DNA of 64,000 nt from contig NC_033565.1 of assembly GCF_001680005.1 (NCBI RefSeq), positions 229,501 through 293,500 on the forward strand. The letters are read 5' to 3'. Below the pieces are notes generated by a model that had not been told where the DNA came from, searched no databases, and was given only the letters and a program-made list of their open reading frames with translations. The position numbers and the translations under genes were made by a program. This DNA is from Plasmodium coatneyi (lineage: Eukaryota > Apicomplexa > Aconoidasida > Haemosporida > Plasmodiidae). Numbering within the stretch: the first letter of the stretch is position 1; every line of letters begins with the position of its first letter. Positions 32,882 through 42,995 of this stretch are shown one piece after another.

Positions 32882-35762
32882 ATGAGTGTAACACTGCTTT
32901 TCCGTACCCCCCTAAAGGGTAAACTACTCAACAAGGTGAAAAAGGACAAAGGTTATATGCTCTACAGCACGGTGACGAAACGGTTTGGAGAACTTCACCA
33001 GCCAAGAACGAAAAGCGAAAAGAAGAGTCACCTGGAAATGATTGACGAGGTGTACTTTGACATGGCCGACGCGATGAGAGAAAAGAACAAAATAGAAATG
33101 GAAGAATATAGCAGCCTACATAGGAACATCTCGGAAATTATATTAAATCATAACACATCTAAGAAGAACCAAGTTGTGAAGAACATAATGCGGTACTGCA
33201 TCGAGCTGAGCAGAAGTAGCAAAACGGACGATCAGAGAAATAAAAAAATAAAGGGGGGAGAAACGAACCAAGCACAAATCATCGAAGAAGAAGTAGACGT
33301 ATCCGCGGAAGAGGGAAAAAAAGACATGCTAAATATCATCAAGTGCAACATAAAGGAACACTCCAGTCAGTTCAATTCCTGCGAAATAGGGATCATCCTC
33401 AAGTGCCTTCTCAAAATAAAAGTGAACGATCCATGCATGGTGAACACACTACTGCAACATTATTTTAGGCGAAATATGAAGTTCTCTCAGTATGGCTCCT
33501 TATATGTACTGTACGCTTTTGCCAAGTTAAAGCTACTACCTGAGGAGGAAAATAAATTCAAACTGCTATGCGCAGATATAGTGAAAAAAATGAACAATTT
33601 TGAGTTTAAAAATTTATGCCTGGTTTGTAACTACTTGTCTTCCTTATACAGCTTTAACAGATTTTACATCAGAAATGTGGTGGAGCAGATATGCTCATAT
33701 CTTATTGGGAAAAATTCACACGGGGATGATCCCCATGAGGGCGATGCACGTGTATACCCTGATTCAGTCTGGTGTCCAGACTCCATTCACTACGTGGCCA
33801 ATGCATGTGCCAGGGTTAACTACTTAAACAAGGAACTGTTTCAATTTTTGAAGAACAAAATTGAAGAGAAAGCCGCGTACTTTTCCATAGACCAGCTCGT
33901 CTCCCTAACAAATGCATTTAGCAAATTCAAAAGTGCAGAAGAGGCAAACTTCCTAACATTATACATACGCATAGCAGAACAATTAATAAATAAATCATAT
34001 CTGCTAAAACCAAGACATTTAAGCGTTTTAGCCAACTCGTTCAATAACGCATGTGTGCTACATGAGGAGCTGTTCCACATCATTACAGAAAATAGTTTAC
34101 ACCTTCTAAGTTCTTTTGAACCGAAGCAAATCGTAATGATTATCCATGCGTATGTAAATATCGGCTTATCAAACAATGCACTATTAGAATCCATCTGGAA
34201 TACTGCTGCGGTATTTATTCAGGAGTACACCCTGCAGGAGTTGTCCATGTTGTTGCAGGCATATACAAAAAGTTCGCAACACCGACAAGATTTCTTCCAG
34301 CAACTGAGTCGCAAAATTTATTCCCTCATTACGACGTCTTATCCATTTCTGGAACAAAATGGGACTGCCAATTCTTTAACGTACACTGATCAGATGTATG
34401 TTCAAATGATCGAAAAGGCCAAAGGGGTTGATAATTTAACGGCAGGAAGGGCCACACCAGAAAAACTCTTCTCCATTTTATACCTCCTGATTAATCACCA
34501 GTATTATTGCAGTTATGCGGATAACCTCTCAACCAGGCTGAGTGCCAAACAGGATTGTCTTCTCCATTCCGGGGAACATATCCAAATTGGGAACACCGCA
34601 AAAGAACAACAAACAAAGAATGAATTGAATTCAAATAAACACCTTAACAGCTTTAATGGACACACGTTGAATGAAGAAAAGAAGGAGCCACACCATTTTT
34701 TAAACAGAACGGTGGGGATGATGGAAGAACGCCCTCACGCTAATCACTGTAGTGGTCATTCCAGTGAGACGCCTCCTTCAACCACAACCCTACCTGGTAA
34801 AGCGGAACTACAGAAAAGTGTCGATCCAAATGAGGATCGCTCCCCCAGAGGAAACGACCCCCCGTCCGACATACCAAAAATGAACTACTCCAACAGCTCA
34901 AATAGCCGTTCATTAGACATAGACAAAATGGAACAACTGTTAATAAGACATCTCAGTAAAGACGTAAATTCCACCCTGGTATGCTCAATAATTTATTCCT
35001 TAATTAAAGGGAACTGCCTACTCCAGTACGACTTGCTCATATGCCTATCCAAATTAGCACTCATCTTTCTCAAGCAGTTTAAAATTTCAGAGCTAGCCAA
35101 TGTGTGTTCTGCTCTATCAGAAACTTACGTACGTGCGTCCGATGAAAATAATAGGCAGAATGAACTCATAGCGAAATGGCAAAATGGGAGGGACTCGGAG
35201 GAAACCGCTGATGAGGGAGCTGTTCCGTCCCAAACTGCCTCAACGTTCAGCGTGTCGACACCCTATGGGAAAAACAAAACTGAGAAGGACGCACGAACCT
35301 ACGATGAACAGCTGTACAATGCGTCCAAGCAATATTTAATCATGTGTACCCTCTTTTTCGATAACGTGCAATCCTATTTGGAAAAGAAAAAAAGATCATT
35401 CACTGATGTGCACAGTACGTACAAATTGATAACTGCCTTCGGCGGCCTGCGGATGAGCAAATACTCCTCCATCTCCTTACATTTATTTAGTCTCTCTCTC
35501 ATGGAGATTAAACAGTTGTCCTATTTGCCCCTCCAAAAAATGGTAATTCATGTGCGCAGCCGCGGTGTAGCAAGTGCAAACCACCCAATACCACCCGGTA
35601 CAACGCATTTACAGTGCTGTTCCTACATTTTTCCTCCAATAAAATGCTCCCCCTCGTTTGAACCCCTTCCCACAGGCAAACGCGTTCATGCAAATGAACG
35701 TCTACAATGAAGACGTCTATGCATTTATAAACAAAATACAAAAGACGAAAAAGAACAAGTGA
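32882..35762 (+). CDS. heptatricopeptide-repeat-type (RAP-family-like) organellar protein, two exons
   Basis: Predicted 915-residue protein. Exon 1 is 32882-35542. A GTAATT donor after ATG and a CCCACAG acceptor give exon 2 (35676-35762), which replaces an implausible Pro/Cys-rich read-through end by ANAFMQMNVYNEDVYAFINK. The N-terminus is basic and free of acidic residues for about 40 residues, like a mitochondrial presequence. Residues about 150-480 contain repeated helical units of the form LxxLxxAFxKxxxxxxxLFxxL (for example YVLYAFAKLKLL, SLTNAFSKFKSA, VLANSFNNACVL, MIIHAYVNIGLS, MLLQAYTKSSQ), as in heptatricopeptide/RAP proteins that bind organellar RNA. A low-complexity linker (about 570-680) precedes further repeats. 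I see no RAP domain at the end. A role in mitochondrial rRNA handling is inferred. Confidence 0.72.
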
Positions 35763-36615
35763 GCGTTGTAATCCGCCATATTTGGGGACCCCCTTTTTTT
35801 AAAGTACACTTTTTTTTTTTTGTGAACAAATTTGAGTAGTAATTTTTATAGCAACTATTGGCTATTCTTTCCTAATTAGTTTATAGAGCGCCCTACCAAG
35901 AAATTCCCCCACTCATGCGCACATGTCTGCGCTAAAATGTTCGCACAAATGTATCACCCTCTGCAATAATTCCCATTGTACATCGCCATAAATGAATGTG
36001 ATGTCCAACAATGGAAGGGATCCCTGCAGGTGCCCAATTTTACTCGTCCCGAATTTGTCTGCCTCATTTTTTTTTTGCCTAAAAACGTGAATCAAACATT
36101 TTAAGATAAATCTACAAAGAAAATTGTAACATCATCATGTGAACTACGCAAATGTTGTTTGGTAAAATTGTCAACTGGTCGGTTCCGTGACTTTGCGCAG
36201 TCCATAGGGACACCACTTTGTACACGCAAAATAGGAAGCGACCTTTTACGAGAACATACCAAATAAAGTGATTCGATAGGGAAAGTGCACAGCACGGTTT
36301 TATTTGTCCGAACATACTGTTGTAACCGTTTCGTAGTATCTTTCAGAAGGGTCTCCACGATTGATCCGTTTTGATGGTCGTTCACTTTGTACAAGCATTT
36401 GCGCACAGAAAAATTCGTTTATATATCCGTCCTGTGACCCCCATTCTGTTCTCCTCTGTCCCTTGTGCATTCCCATTCTACAGTGTAAGTTATTTTTAAA
36501 TCGAGATGACCGGTACTTAAAACGCGTAGGAAAAAAAAAAAAAAAAAGGGAAAAAAATGTTTCTTTCATAGGGGTGTGAAATGCTTGTTCGCACACCACC
36601 TTAATTACTACTTCA
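35763..36615. other. intergenic before the telomere-repeat island
   Basis: AT-rich, no gene seen. Ends where CCCTAAA-type repeats begin. Confidence 0.5.
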
Positions 36616-37030
36616 AACCCTAAAATGCGAAATCCTACACTCGGCACCTTAAGTGTGAAACCCTATACACACACGCCTAAAATGCGAAATCCAACACACA
36701 CACCCTAAATTTGCGAAATCCTATCCTCACACCCTAAAACGCGAAAAACCCTATATACACCTTTAAATACGAAATCCTACACAGACACCCCTAAAAATTC
36801 TAAATCCTACATACACACACATCCTAAAATGCCAAATCCTACACATACACACCCTAAAATGCAAAAGCCTACACATGCACACCCTAAAATGCGAAATCCT
36901 ACACATACACACCCCTAAAATGCGAAATCCTACACATACACACCCCTAAAATGCGAAATCCTACAAACGCGCTCCCTAAAATGCGAAATCCTACACATAC
37001 ACAACCCAGGTGTGAAACGCTACACGCACA
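36616..37030 (+). repeat. ~30-base tandem repeat CCCTAAAATGCGAAATCCTACACA
   Basis: About 13 imperfect head-to-tail units with the core CTAAAATGCGAAATCCTACA followed by a CACACA spacer. Each unit contains a CCCTAAA-like heptamer, so the array may derive from telomere or subtelomere sequence. Three more units lie at 42805-42895, and one inverted unit at about 38494-38511. Confidence 0.85.
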
Positions 37031-37200
37031 CCCCTAAAGTGTGAAAACCTAGGCCATATTGTTGTCTTTACACCCTAAAACAGCTAAATACGAGGCCACA
37101 TTGCTGTTCCTGTACCCAAAAACAGATAAACACCAAAGAATATTGTTGTCCTCACTAACCAAAACAGCAAAATACCAACCTACATTGTTCTTATTATACT
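37031..37200 (+). repeat. three ~55-base repeat units next to the telomeric array
   Basis: Units with the core CCTAAAACAGCTAAATACSA, then a GGCCACATTGTTGTCCT-like part. A further copy lies at about 42756-42800, between KIR5 and KIR6. Confidence 0.7.
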
Positions 37201-37214
37201 ACATAAACCAAAAT

Positions 37215-37700
37215 CCACCTTACCGTGAACCCTAAATCCTCAAGCCTAAACTACGAACTCCCAACACTAAACGCTTAAGCCTAAACCTTGAAGCCTAAAC
37301 CTTGAAGCCTAAAGCCTAAAGCCTAAACCCTGAACCCTAAACCCTAAACCACGAAACCTAAACCGCGAACTCTGCACACTGAACCGTAAAGGCTAAACCC
37401 CGAAACCTAAACCCTAAACCCTAAACCCAAAGCCCTGAATCCTAAACCTAAACCCTGAAACCTAAAATTAACCCCAGAAACCAAAATCCGTAATCCAGAA
37501 CTCTGAACCCTAGAAACTAAACCCTGAACCCTCAAACCGTACACCCTGAAGTCTTCACCATAAACCCATGAATTCTAAACCCTAAACCCTGAACACTGAA
37601 CCCTGAACCCTTAGACCCTGAACCCTAAAACCCAGAAAACATGATCCCAGAAACCTAAGCCCTAAAGCCCGAAGCCTAAACCCTAAAGCCTAAACGCTGA
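37215..37700 (+). repeat. interstitial telomere-like repeats, CCCTAAA orientation
   Basis: Degenerate array of CCCTAAAC/CCCTGAAC/GCCTAAAC units. Plasmodium telomeres are GGGTTYA, so this is the complementary strand as it would read at the left end of a chromosome. It is internal here. Confidence 0.9.
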
Positions 37701-38530
37701 ACCATGGACCCAGGGACGTGAACGCTGAAGAAAGGAGAATAGAATGTAAGGGGGAAAGAGGGGGAAAAAAGAAAGAAGGAAATAAAAGAATGAAATGAAA
37801 AGAAAGAAAATAAAAGAAAGAAAGTTAAGAAGAAAGAAAGGAAAGAAAAGAAAGGAAGGGTCTAAGGAAGGAAAGAAAGGGTCCCAAGGAAGGAAAAGGT
37901 TAGCAGAGAAGGGATTGGAAGAAAGCATCTAAGGGGGGAGGGGGTTAAAAGTAGGGTGGAGTCAGATGGAAGGAAGGTTGTTATGGGTGGTGGTAGGTGG
38001 AAGGAAGTTTGTTAGAGTGGTGCTTGGTGGATGGGAAGGTTGTTAGGGGAGGCAGAATGAAAGATTCTTAAGGTGTGGGAAGGAAGATTGTTTAGGGGTG
38101 GAAGGAGGATTGTTAGGGGTGGTTGGTGGAAAGAAGGAAGGTTGTTAGGGGGTGGAACGAAGGATGGTTTAATGGAAGGAAAAGATGTCTAAGGATGGGG
38201 ATAGGAGAATGAAAGGAAGGAAAAGGAAGAGTAAAGTAAGTAAAAAAGAAGGATGGAGGGTCTAAGGGTGGAAGAAAGGAAGGAATAAGAAGGAAATGAG
38301 GGAAAGAAGGAATTAGAAGGAATAAGTAGGAAAGAAGGCAAAAAAAAAAAAAAAGTGAAGGAATGAGATCTTAGGAAGATAAGTGAAGGAAAGTATGTGA
38401 AAGAATGAGAGTTATGATAGGAGTGTGGAAGGAATAAGAGTGAAGGAGTTGTTGAGGGGGAAGGAAGTGAGTATAGGGTATCCCAAGTAGGGTGTTGGAT
38501 TTCGCATTTAGGGTTAGAGGGAGGGTGAAC
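37701..38530 (+). repeat. polypurine tract with GGTAGG/GTTGTTAGG units
   Basis: About 700 bases almost free of pyrimidines, made of GAAAGGAAGG-type units, with GGAAGGTTGTTAGGGGTGG units at 37970-38150. It adjoins the telomeric array and resembles the intron minisatellite family. Confidence 0.8.
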
Positions 38531-39327
38531 GAGTGGGGAAGTAAAGGAAGTAAAAAGAAGGGAGTGAGTAAAGTAGAAGTAATGAATGAGGAGGGAAGGA
38601 AAAAAGGGAGAAAGGGAAATTAGTATATAAAGTGTAATGCGAATTAGGGAAAGATGATAACTCACCTAGGCAGAAGTTGTACATCTAATGTAAATGAACT
38701 ATTTATTATATATTTGACGCAAAGGAAGAAAAAATAAAGCGAGTAATATGAATTAAGCCTAAATGAAATTTTTTTTTCCTTTAAGCCCAGCCTTTGTGCC
38801 AATGGAGGATAAAATAATACATAAAAGGAAAGGGAAGGTGCACATAATGTAGTTGTAGTAAAAGGATACGAATAATTGTACACAGTTCACGGTTGTGTAG
38901 TGTGTGTTAAATAAAGTGAATAGATAAACAAATTTGAGATTAAAGTTTGACATTTTTTTTTTTTTTCTCTTTCACTTTGGTAATTTCATAATATTTTGTA
39001 CATATTTTTTTGGAATTAACTATATATGCACATATGGTAGTGTGGAATGCATACGTATAGTGCATTATCATAGTTTGGAAAGTTAAGGATAACTCATTTT
39101 TAAAAGGGGGAAGGTAAAAATTTGATATATATACCTTTTAATGATAAGCCTTTCAGAATATATAAAATGAAAAATCTCACATAAATATGCTTATTCTTTC
39201 ATGAATAAATAAAGAAGGAAGGAAGCAAGCGAAGGAAGTAGAAGGAAGGCAACTTTCAATTGAAATTTTTTTCCATGTTGAGTGCATGTACAAAAGGAAT
39301 GTGTAGAGTGAATGTATACATACAACA
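38531..39327. other. KIR5 upstream region
   Basis: AT-rich, no gene. A CTCTTTCACTTTGGTAATTT stretch at about 38968-38987 loosely resembles part of the shared KIR upstream element, but I do not call it. Confidence 0.4.
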
Positions 39328-42300
39328 ATGAGTGGAAGGGTAAGGAACACACTGAAGGGATCCTTTCCTTACTCCTCCTTCCTTCCGTCCTGATTCCTTC
39401 TTTCCTTCTTTCCTTAGAACCTCCTTCCTTTCCTCCTCCTTAGACCACCTCCTTCCCTACTTAGACCCAACTTTCTTCCTTCCTTAAACTTACTTCTTTC
39501 ATCCCCTAACACTGCTTATCTCCACCCATAACAATCTTCCTTCCACCTACCACCCCCCTAACAACCCACCTACCACCTAACAACGTTCCTTCTTACAAAA
39601 TGAACAATTATATATATCATGTATATAATATTTTATTCGTAGTGTAATAAATTTGAAAAGGTAAAAATGCATATACATGTTCTTATGAGAATACATACTT
39701 ATATGTTCTGTCAATTGTATCTTTAGGGGAAGGAAGGAGCTTCAGTTAAATTACCCTCACAGAAAATATACAATGCATTAGACAAAAGGGGACGTCGGCC
39801 GTGTCTCCAAGGATCAAAGATAGAAGAATACGGGAAAAATCTGAATGACACGATAGGGCCCGAAATAAGGAAACAAGGAATTAAAGAGGAGAACTTTTCC
39901 AGTAAAATTACAAAAGGATGGTGTCGAGCATATAGAATGTGGCAGGACGAGGGAAAACGCGACTGTGAGCCTTGGAACTTCTTTTATTATTGGTTAGGCG
40001 AAAAAATAAATGGAAAATTAGGAAAGGATGTAACACTCGAAAAGGCTATGCAGGCAATTTATAGTAAACTGCCGCAAGGTGATTGGAGGACTAATTGCAT
40101 TAATGTGTTCTATGATATTAACTGGGATATTTTTCACAATAGTAAAAAACTATTCGATTACAACTATAACTATGAAGGCTTAATGAAACAAACAGGAAAT
40201 AAGGGACCTTCGTGCGATTTGAATTATAATCTTAACCTGACGGAAGCTCAGGATGCACACAGGTTATTAGGTGTTATGTGTGAAGGTGATGAGTCTGGTA
40301 CATATTGTACAAATTTCAAAGGAAAAAAGGAAGGGATGGAATATGCCCAACCGAAGGAAATAACATGTACTCCAGTACAGGAAGAGGAAGATAGAATTTC
40401 AGCTTCAGACGACCCAGTTCATTCGCCAGAAGTGGAGGAATCCGACGAGGTACAAAGAAATAAGGGGAAATTTTCCCCTATAAATAGACAAGGAATGTTA
40501 ACAATTTCCTAGAGGAGAAAAGAACAACATCCTTCCACCTATAGGGGCGGGAAGGAAGTAACATTCCTTCTCCTTCCTAAAGAAGGAAGGGAACAACTTT
40601 CCTAGGGGAAAGGAAAAGGCGGGCAAGTAAAATTCCCTTGGAAGGGTGTAAGGAAGGTTCTAAGGAGGGTCTAAGGATGGAAGTAAAGGATGATTGTTAG
40701 GGGTGGTAGGTGTGCTGTTAGTGTAGTGATAGGTGGTAGGTGGGTTGTTATTTGGTAGATGGGTTGTTAGGTGGGTAGGTGAGTGGGTTGTTGTTGTGGT
40801 GGTAGGTTGGTTGTTAGAGGTGGAAGGAAGGTTGTTAGGTGGGTGGTAGGGTGGAAGGAAGGTTCTAAGAAAGGGAAGGAAGGATGTCTAAGGAGGGAAG
40901 GAAGACAACGGGGGAAGGAAAAGGTACTTCCGAATGAGAAGGAAGGGGAGGGAACAAAATCCCCTGATCATTCAAGATGAACAACATCCTCCTTCAAAAT
41001 GCGCAGATATATGAATATTTTACATATACTTATGTATGTGTAATACAGTAGGGATGTTGTAAAAGTTCATGGGAAAATATATGCACCCATATGAACTATA
41101 TTTATAGGAATGCAATGTTGAAGATTTACCTTCAACAGGAATATACCAATCGTTCGAGGAGGGAGTAGAGAGCACTGTGGACAGGGGCGAAGACGACAAT
41201 ACACCTGTGTGTCAATGGGAAGAAGTAAAAAATAAATTGAGCGCTGAATTAAGCACGTATGAATATATTACGGGAGATGCTGATAAAATTGCAAAAGCTT
41301 GGTGTAAGGCAATTAATGCGCATGAAAACAAGAAAGTGAATAATGTTACATATTATTTCCTATATTTCTGGATTGGGAATAAGATACCGGAGAAATTAGG
41401 AAATAGTACTTCGTTTGCAGAAGTTATGAATAAAATTTACAATACACTGAAGAAGGTGTACACAGTATATACGTATGGAGAAGTATGCACGAACAATATC
41501 GAGAGAGGCACATTCTACAAATTGAAAAAAGCATATGAATATTATATGGACTACGACAAAATAAAGAGTGATGTAGGGGATGTCTTAGAGGAATCGGATA
41601 CAGATGACGATGGTACCCCTCCTTGTAATTGTGAATGTAAGAAGCACTTGGAAAAGAATTATTCATCGTATGAAGAAGTATATGAAAACTGTAACGGGAC
41701 ACTTGATAAAGAGAACTATTGTGGCCCATTTAAAGAAATGTTTAATAATTACGGAAAGGAGAAACCACTAAAAGCAAAATGTAATGAAGCATGTAGAGAA
41801 GAATCTGTAGACGATGCACGATCCCCTACAGGCTCCTCTGTGAATAGCACTCCTACCGCCATCGTATCCTCTGTAATAGGTGCATTAGGATTACCAACAA
41901 TTGCTGCATTCTTTTTATATAAAGTAATATTTTCAGTGTTTTGAAATATAAATAATGTAATGTACTTATATTTTCATTCCTCTGAATAATAAATGTTAAT
42001 ATATATGTGTTATATATATGTTCAGCATAGTACACACTCTCCTCCTTTCTTCTTTCTTCCCCTTGCTTTGCGCCTTCCCTTGCCCTCTTTCTTCTTTCCC
42101 CTATTAGTACACTTCTTTATTCTCTGGAATAAAAAACTCCTTTGGGGGAAGCAGTAAGAACAAAAATAGAAGAAAAAGAAGAAGAACAACAACAAATTCA
42201 GTTGAAAGAGACGTTGACACAATAACAGAGAACGACACCTCCACGGAATATTCCACAGAACAATCAGTGAGCGAATTAACGGATGCTTCTACCATATATA

Positions 42301-42374
42301 ATGTCCCACCTACAGGAGGAAGGGACAATAGGAGAAGAGAGAACAGAAAAAATATTAGTTATCATCGCATGTAA
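39328..42374 (+). CDS. KIR: KIR5: two-domain KIR variant protein, four exons
   Basis: Predicted 605-residue KIR with two Cys-rich domains. Exons 39328-39339 (MSGR, donor GTAAGG), 39727-40449, 41108-41923 and 42108-42374; all introns are phase 0. Domain 1 opens GKEGASVKLPSQKIYNAL and has NFFYYWLGEKI and KKLFDYNYNYEG. Domain 2 opens ECNVEDLPSTGIYQSF and has YFLYFWIGNKI and KKAYEYYMDYDK. Then come the transmembrane helix (about 498-516, FFLYK) and an 88-residue tail ending NISYHRM. I join the two domain exons because exon 2 has no membrane helix, its GAG|GTACAA donor is in frame with the next acceptor, and no first exon could be found before 41108. If the join is wrong, 39328-40512 is a truncated KIR and 41108-42374 a separate gene. 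Introns 1 and 2 contain CCACC/AACAACC-family repeats, in opposite orientations. Confidence 0.75.
39430..39600 (+). repeat. CTTCC/CCACCTAACAACC repeat in KIR5 intron 1
   Basis: Pyrimidine-rich units CTTCCTTCC, CCACCTACCACC and CTAACAACC make up much of this 387-base intron. Confidence 0.75.
40650..40880 (+). repeat. GGTAGG/GTTGTTAGG repeat in KIR5 intron 2
   Basis: Same family as in intron 1 but in the opposite orientation: GGTAGGTGGGTTGTTAGG and GGAAGGAAGGTTCTAAG units. Confidence 0.75.
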
Positions 42375-42995
42375 CACCTGCAAAGGAATCTGTACCCTTC
42401 CCCCAAGACCTATAATAAAATATATCTAAGGGAACAACAAAGAACCACTTTTGGGGGGTATGGAATGTAGAGGGGCGACAAATTTTATACACATGTGCAC
42501 ATAAATATATTTAATAAAAAAAAGAAAAAAAAATAATAAAATAACAACAAAAAACACTATTTACGAATGTGCGTTCCAACAGACTCAAGTAGTTGGTATC
42601 CCTTCTTTTTTCTTTCCTTGTTTTTTTTTTTCTTCTTCTCTTTTTCTTTTTTTTTTCTTTTCTTTTTCTTTTTCTTTTCTTATACACCCTTCGGGCATAA
42701 TCCCCCCACCCCTGGGGTGGCTAAGGTAGCAGGCCATATTGCTTATCTTATATCATGAAACAGCTAAATACCAGGCCACACCATTGTCCTAACACCCTAA
42801 AACCTTTACTTTAAGTGTGAAATCCTACACACAGACACCCCTACAATGCGAAATCCTACACACACACAGCACTAAAATGCGAAATCCTACACACAACCCC
42901 AAACTCATTAATTGGCTTTAATTTTTTTTTTTTTCCTTACTTTTCCTTTCCTTTGCTTTCCTTCTTATTTCTTCTTCTTTTTTAAAAGAAAGAAA
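42375..42995. other. short intergenic between convergent KIR5 and KIR6
   Basis: Contains a T-rich tract (42610-42680), one copy of the 55-base unit (about 42756-42800) and three copies of the 30-base CTAAAATGCGAAATCCTACA unit (42805-42895). Both repeats recur from the left border of the island. Confidence 0.7.

Noticed and set aside
40450..40512. KIR5 first domain ending at the in-frame stop as a separate truncated gene
   Set aside because: A good in-frame donor (GAG|GTACAA) precedes it and the next domain exon lacks its own first exon; kept as the alternative model.
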